This document shows, piece after piece, positions 1 to 7,672 of a DNA stretch of 12,172 nucleotides. Location of the stretch: the NCBI GenBank assembly GCA_031254795.1, contig JAIRTS010000215.1, positions 1-12,172 on the forward strand, written 5' to 3'. Below the pieces are notes generated by a model. That model was not told the origin of the DNA. It searched no databases and was given only the letters and a program-made list of their open reading frames with translations. The stretch comes from Treponema sp. (GTDB lineage Bacteria > Spirochaetota > Spirochaetia > Treponematales > Breznakiellaceae). Positions within the stretch are counted from its first letter, which is position 1. Each line of letters starts with the position of its first letter. The position numbers and the translations under genes were made by a program.

Positions 1-2375
1 AACAGGCGGTTCGCAAGTCGATTGAGTTGTATATCCACGATCTTCGTGATTTCGTTCATGCCGAGCCGCTTGAACACAACGGTTTCGTCAATGCGATTGA
101 GAAATTCAGGTTTGAAATGCCGCTTCAGCATCTCCATAAGCGTGTTTTTCAGACCATCGGAATTCTTCGCCTCCAGAATGACATCCGAGCCGAGGTTGCT
201 CGTCATAATGATGATCACGTTTTTGAAGTCAATCACCCGCCCTTGACCATCGGTAAGGCGTCCGTCGTCCAAAATTTGCAGGAACACGTTGAACACTTCC
301 GGGTGGGCTTTCTCAATCTCGTCAAAAAGAGCCACGCTGTAGGGGCGGCGGCGTATCGCCTCGGTCAACTGCCCGCCCTGATCGTAGCCGACATACCCGG
401 GCGGCGCGCCGATAAGACGGCTCACCGAGTGTTTTTCGCCGTATTCGCTCATATCAATGCGAGTGAGCGCCTTTTCGTCGTTGAACAGGAAATCCGCCAA
501 TGTTTTGGCAAGCTCGGTTTTGCCCACGCCTGTTGGGCCCAGAAACAGAAAGGAACCGAGAGGACGATTGATGTCCGAAAGCCCCGCCTTGTTCCGCCGT
601 ATAGCGTCCGCGACCGCGATCACCGCATCCTCTTGGCCTACGACCCGCCGGCTCAACACCCGCTCCAGTTCCAGATACTTCTGCAATTCGCCTGAAAGCA
701 TCTTCGACACGGGTATTCCCGTCCATGACGACACAACGGCGGCTACGTCCTCTTCAATCACCTCTTCGCGGAGAAAGGCGCGATCCTGTTCATTTTCATT
801 GCCCTGTCGCGCCTCCATTCGCTCGGTCAAGGCGACGAGTTTCTTTTGGGCATCCGGTATCATGCCGTACTTGATTTCAGCGGCGCGGTTCAGATTGCCG
901 TTTCGCTCCTGCTGGGTTTCTTCCCGCTTGAGTTCCTCGATCTGTTGCTTCAAATCCCGCACTTGCTGGACATTTTTCTTCTCGTTTTCCCAACGGGCTT
1001 TCATGGCGTCCCGTTCAACGGTAAAGTCCCCTAGTTCTTTTTCCAGTTTCAAGCGGCGTTGCGCGGAAGCCTCATCCGTTTCCCGCGAAAGCGCCTGCTG
1101 CTCAATAGAGAGTTGCAACAGTTTGCGCTCAAGTTTGTCGAGTTCAGTGGGGCGGCTGTCCAATTCCATTTTGAGACGCGACGCGGCTTCATCAACAAGG
1201 TCGATGGCTTTATCCGGCAGAAAGCGGCTTGTGATGTACCGGTCGGACAGAGTAGCCGCCGCGACAAGGGCTTCGTCCCTGATGCGCACGCCGTGATGCA
1301 CCTCATACCGCTCCTTGAGACCGCGGAGGATGGCGACCGTGTCCTCAACCGAAGGTTCCGCTGTGTAAACCTGCTGGAATCTGCGCTCAAGGGCAGCGTC
1401 CTTCTCAATGTACTTGCGGTACTCGTCAAGGGTGGTCGCGCCGATACAGCGCAGTTCCCCTCGGGCAAGCGCGGGTTTCAGCAGGTTGGAAGCGTCGGTC
1501 GCCCCTTCTGCGGCCCCCGCCCCCACGAGCGTATGTAGTTCGTCAATAAACAGGATGATCTTGCCTTCCGAAGCTTGCACTTCGTGGATCACGGCTTTGA
1601 GACGCTCCTCAAATTCACCCCGGAATTTCGCGCCCGCGACCAGCGCTCCCAGATCCAGCGCGAGCAATTTTTTGCCTTTCAACCCTTCCGGCACATCGCC
1701 CGCGATTATGCGCCGCGCAAGTCCTTCCGCAATGGCCGTTTTTCCCACTCCCGGCTCCCCGATGAGAACCGGATTGTTTTTTGTGCGCCGTGAAAGAACT
1801 TGCATCACGCGCCGAATCTCCTCGTCCCGCCCGATAACCGGATCGAGTTTTTCCTGACGCGCAAGCGCGGTCAGGTCCCGGCAGTACCTGTCGAGCGCCT
1901 GATATTTGTCTTCCGGGCTTTGATCCGTAATGCGGGTGTTGCCACGCACCGCTTTCAACGCCTCAAGGATGGCGTTTTTAACAACGCCGGCGCGCGCCAG
2001 TAGCTCGCCCGCCTTGGAGCCGCTCGCACTTATGGCGAGCAACAAATGCTCGGTTGACACGAACTCATCCTTGAGCGTTTCCGCCTCAACCTCAGCTTTC
2101 GCCATAATTTTTCCGGCTGCCGAGGAGAGGTACAGTTGGGCCGCTTCTCCGTATATTTTCGGACTTTTCTTGACAAGATCATCCGTGTCGGCGATGAGTT
2201 GCTGGACATTGGCTCCGATCCGCTCAATGATAGGCGCGGCGACGCCGCCTTCCTGCGTGAGCAACGCGAGCAGAATATGCTCAATTTCAATTTGCGCATG
2301 ATCCCCTTTTTGGGCGATTGCGGAGGCCTCGTTGAGCGCGTCCTGCGCTTTAATGGTGAGTTTATCGTAGTTCAT
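1..2375 (-). CDS. clpB: ATP-dependent disaggregase ClpB, 3' end cut off by the window
   Basis: ClpB is a hexameric AAA+ chaperone that, with DnaK, threads aggregated proteins through its pore in the cytoplasm. The frame runs from ATG at 2375 to the window edge without a stop, about 791 codons; the family is about 860, so some 70 residues are missing. Visible in order: Clp N domain (about 1-145); NBD1 with Walker A GEPGVGKT at 206-213 and Walker B D278/E279; a charged coiled-coil middle domain (about 410-520), which separates ClpB from ClpA/ClpC; NBD2 with Walker A GPTGVGKT at 613-620 and Walker B D685/E686; and PEFLNRIDE near the edge. Motif numbering agrees with E. coli ClpB, so I see no frameshift. 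The start MNYDKLT aligns with the family start and has no Shine-Dalgarno. No CIRCE element or sigma-32-like promoter is seen. Confidence 0.97.
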   Translation of the reverse strand, partial: MNYDKLTIKAQDALNEASAIAQKGDHAQIEIEHILLALLTQEGGVAAPIIERIGANVQQLIADTDDLVKKSPKIYGEAAQLYLSSAAGKIMAKAEVEAETLKDEFVSTEHLLLAISASGSKAGELLARAGVVKNAILEALKAVRGNTRITDQSPEDKYQALDRYCRDLTALARQEKLDPVIGRDEEIRRVMQVLSRRTKNNPVLIGEPGVGKTAIAEGLARRIIAGDVPEGLKGKKLLALDLGALVAGAKFRGEFEERLKAVIHEVQASEGKIILFIDELHTLVGAGAAEGATDASNLLKPALARGELRCIGATTLDEYRKYIEKDAALERRFQQVYTAEPSVEDTVAILRGLKERYEVHHGVRIRDEALVAAATLSDRYITSRFLPDKAIDLVDEAASRLKMELDSRPTELDKLERKLLQLSIEQQALSRETDEASAQRRLKLEKELGDFTVERDAMKARWENEKKNVQQVRDLKQQIEELKREETQQERNGNLNRAAEIKYGMIPDAQKKLVALTERMEARQGNENEQDRAFLREEVIEEDVAAVVSSWTGIPVSKMLSGELQKYLELERVLSRRVVGQEDAVIAVADAIRRNKAGLSDINRPLGSFLFLGPTGVGKTELAKTLADFLFNDEKALTRIDMSEYGEKHSVSRLIGAPPGYVGYDQGGQLTEAIRRRPYSVALFDEIEKAHPEVFNVFLQILDDGRLTDGQGRVIDFKNVIIIMTSNLGSDVILEAKNSDGLKNTLMEMLKRHFKPEFLNRIDETVVFKRLGMNEITKIVDIQLNRLANRL

Positions 2376-2381
2376 AGGAAA

Positions 2382-2410
2382 AAGATACAAAAAATTGGAT
2401 TGGTTGGCAA
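2382..2410 (-). promoter_or_regulatory. clpB promoter, predicted leaderless
   Basis: On the minus strand, -35 TTGCCA (2410-2405), 17-nt spacer and -10 TATCTT (2387-2382). Only six bases separate the -10 from the clpB ATG at 2375, so the expected transcription start falls at or next to the A of the ATG. The six bases hold no ribosome binding site. Inference from spacing; no transcript data. Confidence 0.6.
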
Positions 2411-2423
2411 GAAAAAACCACAC

Positions 2424-2473
2424 CCGTCATGTAGTCACGCCGTTACGTAGTCACGTCCGTCACGCAGTCATTA
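2424..2473. repeat. three degenerate 16-17 bp direct repeats upstream of clpB
   Basis: Plus-strand units start at 2424 (CCGTCATGTAGTCACG), 2440 (CCGTTACGTAGTCACGT) and 2457 (CCGTCACGCAGTCATTA). They end about 14 bp upstream of the clpB -35 box. Spacing of 16-17 bp is not an exact helical repeat. They may be regulator sites or simple slippage-derived DNA. The rest of the gap up to the terminator near 2561 shows nothing I can name. Confidence 0.55.
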
Positions 2474-2560
2474 TGTACTCATTGGAAAATGAACCATTCC
2501 GCTCTTCAGGGCGGTTAAAATTAGCGTCACCAACAAAAATGTGGCGGTAAACCCCACTGC

Positions 2561-2607
2561 GAATAAAAAACAAAGCGCCTCCAACCTCAGTGATTTGAAG
2601 GCGCTTT
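2561..2607 (-). terminator. intrinsic terminator of the sugar ABC operon
   Basis: Read on the minus strand, a 9-bp stem (AAAGCGCCT / AGGCGCTTT, arms at 2599-2607 and 2572-2580) is followed by GTTTTTTATT. It lies 33 bp beyond the binding-protein stop codon, where an operon terminator is expected. Confidence 0.8.
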
Positions 2608-2639
2608 CATTAAACAAGTTTAAATCTATAGACAGCGCG

Positions 2640-3593
2640 CTACTTTATTGTATTTTGATTTTCTTTTGTCGCGACCGTCACACCGGTATCATTATCTTTC
2701 GGTGAAATTGTCTTGCCATTATAAGCGTCAACACCCGCCTGTAATCCCTGATAGCCCATCTCGTAGGGATTCTGCACCATTGACGCCTGTAAAATGCCGC
2801 GATCAACCAGCGATTTTGTATCCGCTGACCAGTCAAAACCAACTACTTTAACCTGACCCGCCAAGTCTCTTTGAGCAATAGCGTTTCCCACACCAACCGT
2901 TGAACCTTCATTACAGGCATAGAAACCAGCAAGATCAGGATTGGCTGTAAGAAAATCCAACGCTATATTCAGCGCCTTTGTCTTATCGCCGTCTGAATAC
3001 TGGGTGCCAACGATTGTAATGCCAGGATATTTTTTTGCGATTTGATCTTTGAAGTCATTCTCGCGGGTCATCGTTGTTCCTGCCCCGGCCTGAGCGTTTA
3101 CAATAGCGACCTTACCTGTTCCACCGATCAGATTCGCCAGCGCGTCGGCGGCCGTACGCGCCGCAGCTCCGTTATCGGTCGAGAAGAAGGCGTCATAGTT
3201 CGCTGTTGAAACCGCAGAGTCAATGATAATCACTTTGATGCCCGCTTGTTTTGCCTTCTCAACGCCAGGCGAAAGCGCGTCTCTATTGAGCGGCGCAAGC
3301 AAAATGATGTCAGATTTTTTGGTGATCGCGTCTTCCACCATTTGAAGCTGAATCGCGGCGTCTACCTTGCCCGGAGGCGCGTTAAAAGTCAACTCCACAT
3401 TGCCAAGCTCATCCGCCTTTGCCTGAGTGCCGGCGCGTACCTTAAGCCAATGCTCATCAATCGAATCCATTGTGATAAGCGTCGCCTTGATTTTGCCGCT
3501 TGACGCCTCCTGAGGGTTTCCATTCGCCCATAACGATCCCGACCAAACCAACAGCGCTGACGCTGCCCATAGTACAAAAATCCATCTTTTCAT
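2640..3593 (-). CDS. periplasmic sugar-binding protein of ABC importer (RbsB-like)
   Basis: Captures a sugar in the periplasm and delivers it to the membrane permease encoded just upstream. The 317-residue protein starts with a signal peptide (basic MKRW, hydrophobic core to about 20, likely cleavage after SLWA at 23). The mature part is a type I periplasmic binding fold (Peripla_BP_4 family): the ligand-cleft segment ITMDSIDEHW near 40-49, the LLAPLNRDAL hinge region near 98-107, NEGSTVGVGNA near 228-238, VVGFDWSADT near 250-259 and VQNPYEMGYQG near 273-283, which matches the RbsB-type C-terminal motif. There is no lipobox cysteine, so it should be soluble rather than a lipoprotein. A strong AAGGAGA lies 5-6 nt before the ATG. 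It is the last gene of the operon, 88 bp after the permease, with a hairpin and a poly-G run in between. The exact sugar cannot be read from the sequence. Confidence 0.93.
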   Translation of the reverse strand: MKRWIFVLWAASALLVWSGSLWANGNPQEASSGKIKATLITMDSIDEHWLKVRAGTQAKADELGNVELTFNAPPGKVDAAIQLQMVEDAITKKSDIILLAPLNRDALSPGVEKAKQAGIKVIIIDSAVSTANYDAFFSTDNGAAARTAADALANLIGGTGKVAIVNAQAGAGTTMTRENDFKDQIAKKYPGITIVGTQYSDGDKTKALNIALDFLTANPDLAGFYACNEGSTVGVGNAIAQRDLAGQVKVVGFDWSADTKSLVDRGILQASMVQNPYEMGYQGLQAGVDAYNGKTISPKDNDTGVTVATKENQNTIK

Positions 3594-3622
3594 ACATTTC
3601 TCCTTGTAAAAATAGCTTATAT

Positions 3623-3644
3623 TAGCAAACCTTTCGGTGCGCTA
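3623..3644 (-). other. intercistronic hairpin with GAAA tetraloop
   Basis: In the mRNA, UAGCG / UGCUA (5 bp with one G-U pair), a single C-U mismatch, then ACC / GGU closed by a GAAA loop. It lies between the permease stop and the binding-protein ribosome binding site. Such hairpins can shield the downstream cistron of importer operons and raise binding-protein yield; that role here is inference. Confidence 0.45.
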
Positions 3645-3654
3645 CCTGTTTTAT

Positions 3655-3669
3655 CCCCCCCCCCCCCCC
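3655..3669. repeat. 15-base poly-C (poly-G on the coding strand) in the importer operon
   Basis: Fifteen consecutive C on the plus strand, between the permease stop (3682) and the binding-protein start (3593). In the transcript it is a G15 run about 60 nt before the start codon. The length is as printed and may carry sequencing error. Confidence 0.9.
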
Positions 3670-3681
3670 ATCAATACAAAC

Positions 3682-4647
3682 TTAATCCTTCCGTTTTATT
3701 TTATCCAAAAACACGGAGCCTGCGATAACAACGCCGATTACAATTTTTTGGATAAACGGAGACACGCCAATAAGGTTCAATCCGTTACGCAAAATGCCGA
3801 TTATGAAAGCTCCGATAAAAGTTCCGGCTATGGAACCTTCGCCGCCCAATGTGCTTGTACCGCCTATAACCGAAGAAGCCACGGCGTCAAGCTCGTAGCC
3901 GTCTCCCGCCGCAGGTTGCGCGGAAACGATGCGCGCAGCCATGATAAGACCCGCAAAAGCCGCCAGCATCCCCGAAAACACATAGACAAGTATCAAGGTT
4001 CGCTTTGTATTCACGCCGGAAAGACGCGCCGCGTCAAAATTGCTTCCAAGCGCGTAAACATGACGCCCAAAAGTTGTTTTTGCAAGGATAAAACCGAACA
4101 ATACTACCGTTACAAGCATCAAAATCACGGGAATTGGAATAGGTCCTATCGAATCGCCGCCTATCATGGTAAATGACTTTGGAAGTCCGCCTATCGGGAT
4201 CCCCTGTGTCAGCGTCAGGCACACTCCGCGCACCGCCGTCATGGTGCCAAGCGTTGCGATAAACGGCGGGATTTTTCCATAGGTGGTGAATATGCCGTTT
4301 ATCACGCCGACCGCCGCGCCGCTCAGCAGACCGAGCAGACCGGCAAGAAACACCGGTACGCCCGACATCATCGCAATGGCCGCGATCATGCCTGAAAGCG
4401 CGATATTAGAGCCAATGGAAAGATCGATGCCCGCTGTTATCATAACATACGTCTGCCCAATCGCTATTATCGCAATTACGGCAGTTTGCGTAGCCACAGT
4501 AAGCAGATTGCCCACTGTAAAAAAGTACGGCCGCCCCAAAATAGCGAACGCGATAAACAGAATGGCAAACCCGCTCAATGTTGAAAGCTGCTGTTTTAAC
4601 CCACGTGAAATATTCAATTTTGGCGGTAAAAATTTTGTCGCCTGCAT
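3682..4647 (-). CDS. sugar ABC transporter permease (RbsC-like)
   Basis: Forms the inner-membrane channel, presumably as a homodimer with the adjacent ATPase. The 321-residue protein belongs to the BPD_transp_2 family: about eight to ten hydrophobic segments, the conserved AGIDLSIGS at 72-80, the cytoplasmic loop ALGSNFDAARLSGV at 199-212 that couples to the ATPase, and the glycine-rich GGTSTLGGEGSIAGT near 262-276. I start at ATG 4647 rather than the upstream in-frame ATG at 4677. AAAGGA sits at the right distance before 4647, and the longer form would overlap the ATPase gene and add a non-conserved polar tail. The ATPase stop is only 10 bp before this ATG, so the two are probably translationally coupled. 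Length and motifs are normal for the family; substrate unknown. Confidence 0.93.
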   Translation of the reverse strand: MQATKFLPPKLNISRGLKQQLSTLSGFAILFIAFAILGRPYFFTVGNLLTVATQTAVIAIIAIGQTYVMITAGIDLSIGSNIALSGMIAAIAMMSGVPVFLAGLLGLLSGAAVGVINGIFTTYGKIPPFIATLGTMTAVRGVCLTLTQGIPIGGLPKSFTMIGGDSIGPIPIPVILMLVTVVLFGFILAKTTFGRHVYALGSNFDAARLSGVNTKRTLILVYVFSGMLAAFAGLIMAARIVSAQPAAGDGYELDAVASSVIGGTSTLGGEGSIAGTFIGAFIIGILRNGLNLIGVSPFIQKIVIGVVIAGSVFLDKIKRKD

Positions 4648-4657
4648 GATGTTTCCT

Positions 4658-6154
4658 TTATGCGTACTGAGTCGCATACTTTAAAATTTCTTCCTGATTT
4701 GTATTTTTTGTCTCAAGATTCGCGGTAATGCGCCCGTCGCACATTACTAAAATACGATCCGACATACCCAAGACTTCCGGTAATTCCGATGAAACAAACA
4801 TCACTCCAATTCCCTGTTTTTTCAGTTCATTTATAATGTTGTAGATTTCAATTTTGGACGCGACGTCAATTCCCCGCGTCGGTTCATCAAAAATTACAAC
4901 TTTGGCGTTCCTCATCAGCCACTTGCCCACAACCACTTTTTGCTGATTTCCGCCGGAAAGGTTCGCGACGCACTGCCCAATGCCGGGCGTCTTGATTCTT
5001 AACGTGTCCTTCATTTTCGTAGCTTTTTCCATCTCTTTACCGCTCCTGATAACACCGAAACGTGAAATAAGCTCAAGGCTTGGAAGCGTGATGTTTTCCG
5101 CCAGAGTCATTTTTATGCATAGGCCGTCTTTTTTACGGTCCTCAGGAATACAGTAAACACCCTCTTTTATAGCGCTTCGCACGTTTTTTATTGTGATTTT
5201 TCTGCCCTCCAAAAAGATTTCTCCCGCGCTCATCCTGTCCGCGCCGGAAACAGCCCGCGCCGTTTCGGTCCTCCCCGCTCCCATAAGCCCGGCTAACGCC
5301 ACAATCTCGCCCCGATACAATTCAAACGAGACGTCTTTCACGCCCACGCCATGGAGCGAAGAGAGATTTTTCACTTCAAGCGCCTTTTCGCCGCGTGAAA
5401 CGGCAATTTTTGGAAATTTTTCACTAAGGTTGCGCCCAACCATATAACTGATAATCTCTTCAAGATTGGTCTTCGCAAAATCAAGCGTTTTGATATATTG
5501 CCCGTCCCGCAAAATTGTCACACGGTCAACGATTCGGGACAATTCTTCGAGCCTGTGCGAAATATAGATTATGCCGCAACCTTCGGACTTTAACGTTTTT
5601 ATAACATTGAACAAATCGTCAATTTCTTTGTCGGTCAGCGCGGATGTCGGCTCATCCATGATGATAACTTTTGCGTTCATCGAAAGAGTTTTACAGATTT
5701 CAACCATCTGCTGTTTTGAAACCGGCAATTCACGCACCAGCGTATCCGGATCAACATCAAGTTTAAGCGTATCAAGATATTTTTTTGCCGCGCGATTCTG
5801 TTTTTTTCTGTCTGTTATGCCAAAAGATGTAATCTCACGGTTCAGATAAATATTTTCCGCCACACTAAGATGCGGACATAGATTCAATTCTTGATGTATT
5901 ATGCCTATGCCCAGCCGTTGCGCGGACAGCGGAGTTAAATCGCCAACCGGGTCGCCTTTTATATACAGATCGCCGGAATCGCGGGCGTATACTCCTGAGA
6001 TTATCTTCATCAGGGTGGATTTGCCGGCGCCATTTTCACCCAAAAGCGCGTGAACCTCGCCCGCATATAGATCAAAATGTACGTTTTGCAGGGCGGGTAC
6101 GCCGGAAAAACTTTTCGACGCGCCTTCCACTCTGACTAACAAATTGCCTTCCAT
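4658..6154 (-). CDS. sugar ABC transporter ATP-binding protein, two-domain (RbsA-like)
   Basis: Powers import by ATP hydrolysis. The 498 residues carry two fused ABC cassettes. Cassette 1 has Walker A GENGAGKST (39-47), the RbsA-type degenerate signature ELPVSKQQM (142-150) and Walker B IIMDEPTSAL. Cassette 2 has the usual degenerate Walker A GLMGAGRTE (289-297), signature LSGGNQQKV (399-407) and Walker B VVIFDEPTRGID (419-430). The asymmetry is normal for RbsA/MglA/XylG proteins. I start at ATG 6154: AGGA precedes it by 5 nt and MEGNLLVRVEG aligns with the family start. The frame stays open upstream to 6268, but that stretch is the mRNA leader and encodes a basic, family-unlike peptide. First gene of the operon; all three cistrons appear to depend on the promoter near 6300. 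Confidence 0.94.
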   Translation of the reverse strand: MEGNLLVRVEGASKSFSGVPALQNVHFDLYAGEVHALLGENGAGKSTLMKIISGVYARDSGDLYIKGDPVGDLTPLSAQRLGIGIIHQELNLCPHLSVAENIYLNREITSFGITDRKKQNRAAKKYLDTLKLDVDPDTLVRELPVSKQQMVEICKTLSMNAKVIIMDEPTSALTDKEIDDLFNVIKTLKSEGCGIIYISHRLEELSRIVDRVTILRDGQYIKTLDFAKTNLEEIISYMVGRNLSEKFPKIAVSRGEKALEVKNLSSLHGVGVKDVSFELYRGEIVALAGLMGAGRTETARAVSGADRMSAGEIFLEGRKITIKNVRSAIKEGVYCIPEDRKKDGLCIKMTLAENITLPSLELISRFGVIRSGKEMEKATKMKDTLRIKTPGIGQCVANLSGGNQQKVVVGKWLMRNAKVVIFDEPTRGIDVASKIEIYNIINELKKQGIGVMFVSSELPEVLGMSDRILVMCDGRITANLETKNTNQEEILKYATQYA

Positions 6155-6287
6155 ATCATTCCTAGCGTTAAAGAAAATCTGGTTGAATAACGCGGCATTT
6201 AAGACGTCACACCGAACCTTCGGTTCGCGCTCGCCGCGCGGAGACTCGCCGCTATCCCTTGCCTGCATGAGCCTGCGTTTCTTTAAC
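6155..6287 (-). promoter_or_regulatory. structured 5' leader of the ABC importer operon (candidate cis-regulatory RNA)
   Basis: The predicted mRNA 5' end is at about 6287. Its first ten bases, GUUAAAGAAA (6287-6278), are perfectly complementary to UUUCUUUAAC (6176-6167), which ends three bases before the AGGA ribosome binding site. Inside this closing helix lie a second pairing, AUAGCGGC (6255-6248) with GCCGC-GU-UAU (6196-6187), and a perfect CGAACC-GAA-GGUUCG hairpin (6227-6213). A three-level nested fold that starts at the first nucleotide and stops at the Shine-Dalgarno is how a cis-acting RNA would be laid out. I recognise no known riboswitch class. Folding was done by eye; function is inference. 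Confidence 0.5.
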
Positions 6288-6293
6288 TATTGC

Positions 6294-6322
6294 AGTATGA
6301 CATGTGTTTGTAGAGATGTCAA
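6294..6322 (-). promoter_or_regulatory. promoter of the sugar ABC operon
   Basis: Minus strand: -35 TTGACA (6322-6317), exact 17-nt spacer, -10 CATACT (6299-6294). Predicted start of transcription at about 6287, giving a leader of about 130 nt before the ATPase gene. Confidence 0.75.
6298..6321. promoter_or_regulatory. operator-like dyad inside the importer promoter
   Basis: TGACAT (6298-6303) and ATGTCA (6316-6321) form a perfect 6-bp inverted repeat with a 12-bp gap. It overlaps the -35 box and touches the -10 of the importer promoter, so a bound repressor would block polymerase. The divergent AraR-type protein is the natural candidate ligand-responsive binder. The 18-bp spacing between half-sites puts them on nearly the same DNA face. 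Confidence 0.5.
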
Positions 6323-6381
6323 GCATTTTTTTACATTTTGTTAAAAAATTTGTCATTACATACTTTACTGCTTTTAGCAAC

Positions 6382-6401
6382 TTTTTCAAAAACATGAAAA
6401 A
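6382..6401. promoter_or_regulatory. second dyad, before the regulator gene
   Basis: TTTTTCA (6382-6388), six-base gap, TGAAAAA (6395-6401): a perfect 7-bp inverted repeat 24 bp before the regulator start. It could be an autoregulatory operator. AT-richness makes chance symmetry more likely. I could not find a convincing -35/-10 pair for the regulator; TTGTTA (6338) with TACTTT (6361) is the best and is weak. Confidence 0.35.
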
Positions 6402-6424
6402 TATCTTTACAAACTATTAAAAGT

Positions 6425-7564
6425 ATGATAGCATGTGGTATGGCTGGCATTAAATCACGTGTCATTTGCAATGATCTGTTGCGGCGCATTACGTCCGGGG
6501 ATTTGTCTGGCATATTGATGTTGCCTGCGGAAACCGAATTAGCGGAAGCGTATTCCTGCTCGCGTCCCACAATACGAAAGGCTTTAGCGGATCTGCGACA
6601 AGCGGGTTACATTACGGGAACTAAAGGCTCAGGATCGTACATCACAAATCCCGGACGGTTTTCGCCAAAAAGCAACGCCGAAACTTTTTTTGGCATAATA
6701 TTTCCGAATATGGGTCCGGAGTGCTTTTTTGACCTTCTTTGCAATACCCTCGCCCGTTGCGCCTCAGAAAACGGCTATTCCCTTGTATTCGGAGGCTATG
6801 TCTCGCCGAAATCCGAGATGCTCAAATCGGATATTATACAGATCTGCAACAGATACATAGCGCAAAAAATTAAAGGGATTTTTTTCTCGCCGTTTGGTTA
6901 TCATGCGAAAAGCGATCAGATTAACAAAGAAATTATATATTCATTTTCAAACGCCGGAATTCCGGTGGTATTGCTTGATTCGAATATTGAACGCTATCCG
7001 CTTCCGAATGAATTTGACCTTGTGTCGTTGAATCATATACAGGCTGGATACGTAATCACTGAACATATCATTCAGTGTAATGTCAAACGGCTTTTTTTTC
7101 TTGCCCCGCCCAATTCACATCATTCCGTTAGACTGCGCCTCATGGGTTGCCGCGCCGCCATGATTGATAATCATATCATGTGGGATGAAGATATTTTTGT
7201 TGAAATGGAACGGGACGATATTTCCTGCTTGTCACGCTTTATCAGTGAAAAGAAACCGGAGGCTATTCTCTGTTCAAACGATATGACAGCCATGAGTATA
7301 ATGCAATCGCTGGAAAAACTTGGAAAGAAAATTCCTAGTGATATTATGATCGCGGGTTTTGACAATCTAAGCAAGGTGATGCTGTTTTCACGCTTAATCA
7401 CCAGCATAGACCAGCCTGTAGACGATATATGCCGCGCCGCTCTCAACCTAATGGTTGAACGTATGGCGGATCCGCATAAATCCGTGTCCCACACAACTTT
7501 TTCGGGAACGCTCGTGATAGGCGAGTCGACAAGCATAGCGTCGCGCAAGAAGCCCCCGCGCTAG
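6425..7564 (+). CDS. AraR-type transcriptional regulator (GntR winged helix + LacI-type effector domain)
   Basis: Probable sugar-responsive repressor of the divergent ABC operon. The 379-residue protein has a GntR-type winged helix at about 9-72 (AETELAEAYSCSRPTIRKAL is helix 2-3, followed by the GYITGTKGSGSYI wing). It continues directly into a periplasmic-binding-like Peripla_BP_3 domain (about 86-370) with the LacI-family markers AILCSNDMTAMSIMQSL, GKKIPSDIMIAGFDN and SIDQPVDDICRAAL. This GntR/LacI hybrid is the AraR arrangement. The LacI-type domain binds a sugar, which fits the adjacent importer. The start is uncertain: neither ATG 6425 nor ATG 6440 has a clear ribosome binding site, and the domain would survive either choice. 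The sugar is not deducible. Confidence 0.88.
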   Translation: MIACGMAGIKSRVICNDLLRRITSGDLSGILMLPAETELAEAYSCSRPTIRKALADLRQAGYITGTKGSGSYITNPGRFSPKSNAETFFGIIFPNMGPECFFDLLCNTLARCASENGYSLVFGGYVSPKSEMLKSDIIQICNRYIAQKIKGIFFSPFGYHAKSDQINKEIIYSFSNAGIPVVLLDSNIERYPLPNEFDLVSLNHIQAGYVITEHIIQCNVKRLFFLAPPNSHHSVRLRLMGCRAAMIDNHIMWDEDIFVEMERDDISCLSRFISEKKPEAILCSNDMTAMSIMQSLEKLGKKIPSDIMIAGFDNLSKVMLFSRLITSIDQPVDDICRAALNLMVERMADPHKSVSHTTFSGTLVIGESTSIASRKKPPR

Positions 7565-7672
7565 CCTGCGGCAGGGAAGCGCGCGATTCAAGAGGCGGCT
7601 GTTCCCTCTCCCGCCGCGTATCCACGCAATTTGATAAGGCAAAACGGCGCTTCATGGCGTGTACTGTGAAAC

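Noticed and set aside
22..1857. Several long open frames on the plus strand opposite clpB
   Set aside because: They lie wholly antisense to an intact, motif-complete clpB frame, overlap one another and match no family; they are by-products of its codon usage.
2424..2473. CRISPR-like array
   Set aside because: Units are head-to-tail, imperfect and without spacers; no cas genes are nearby.
2376..2480. CIRCE/HrcA site or sigma-32 promoter for clpB
   Set aside because: No TTAGCACTC-type inverted repeat and no sigma-32 boxes; a housekeeping-type -35/-10 pair is present instead.
4648..4677. Permease start at ATG 4677
   Set aside because: It would overlap the ATPase gene, adds a polar tail and lacks the AAAGGA that precedes 4647.
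6155..6268. Longer ATPase reading frame starting at 6268
   Set aside because: The added 38 residues are not family-like, fall in the foldable leader, and the start at 6154 has a ribosome binding site and aligns with RbsA.
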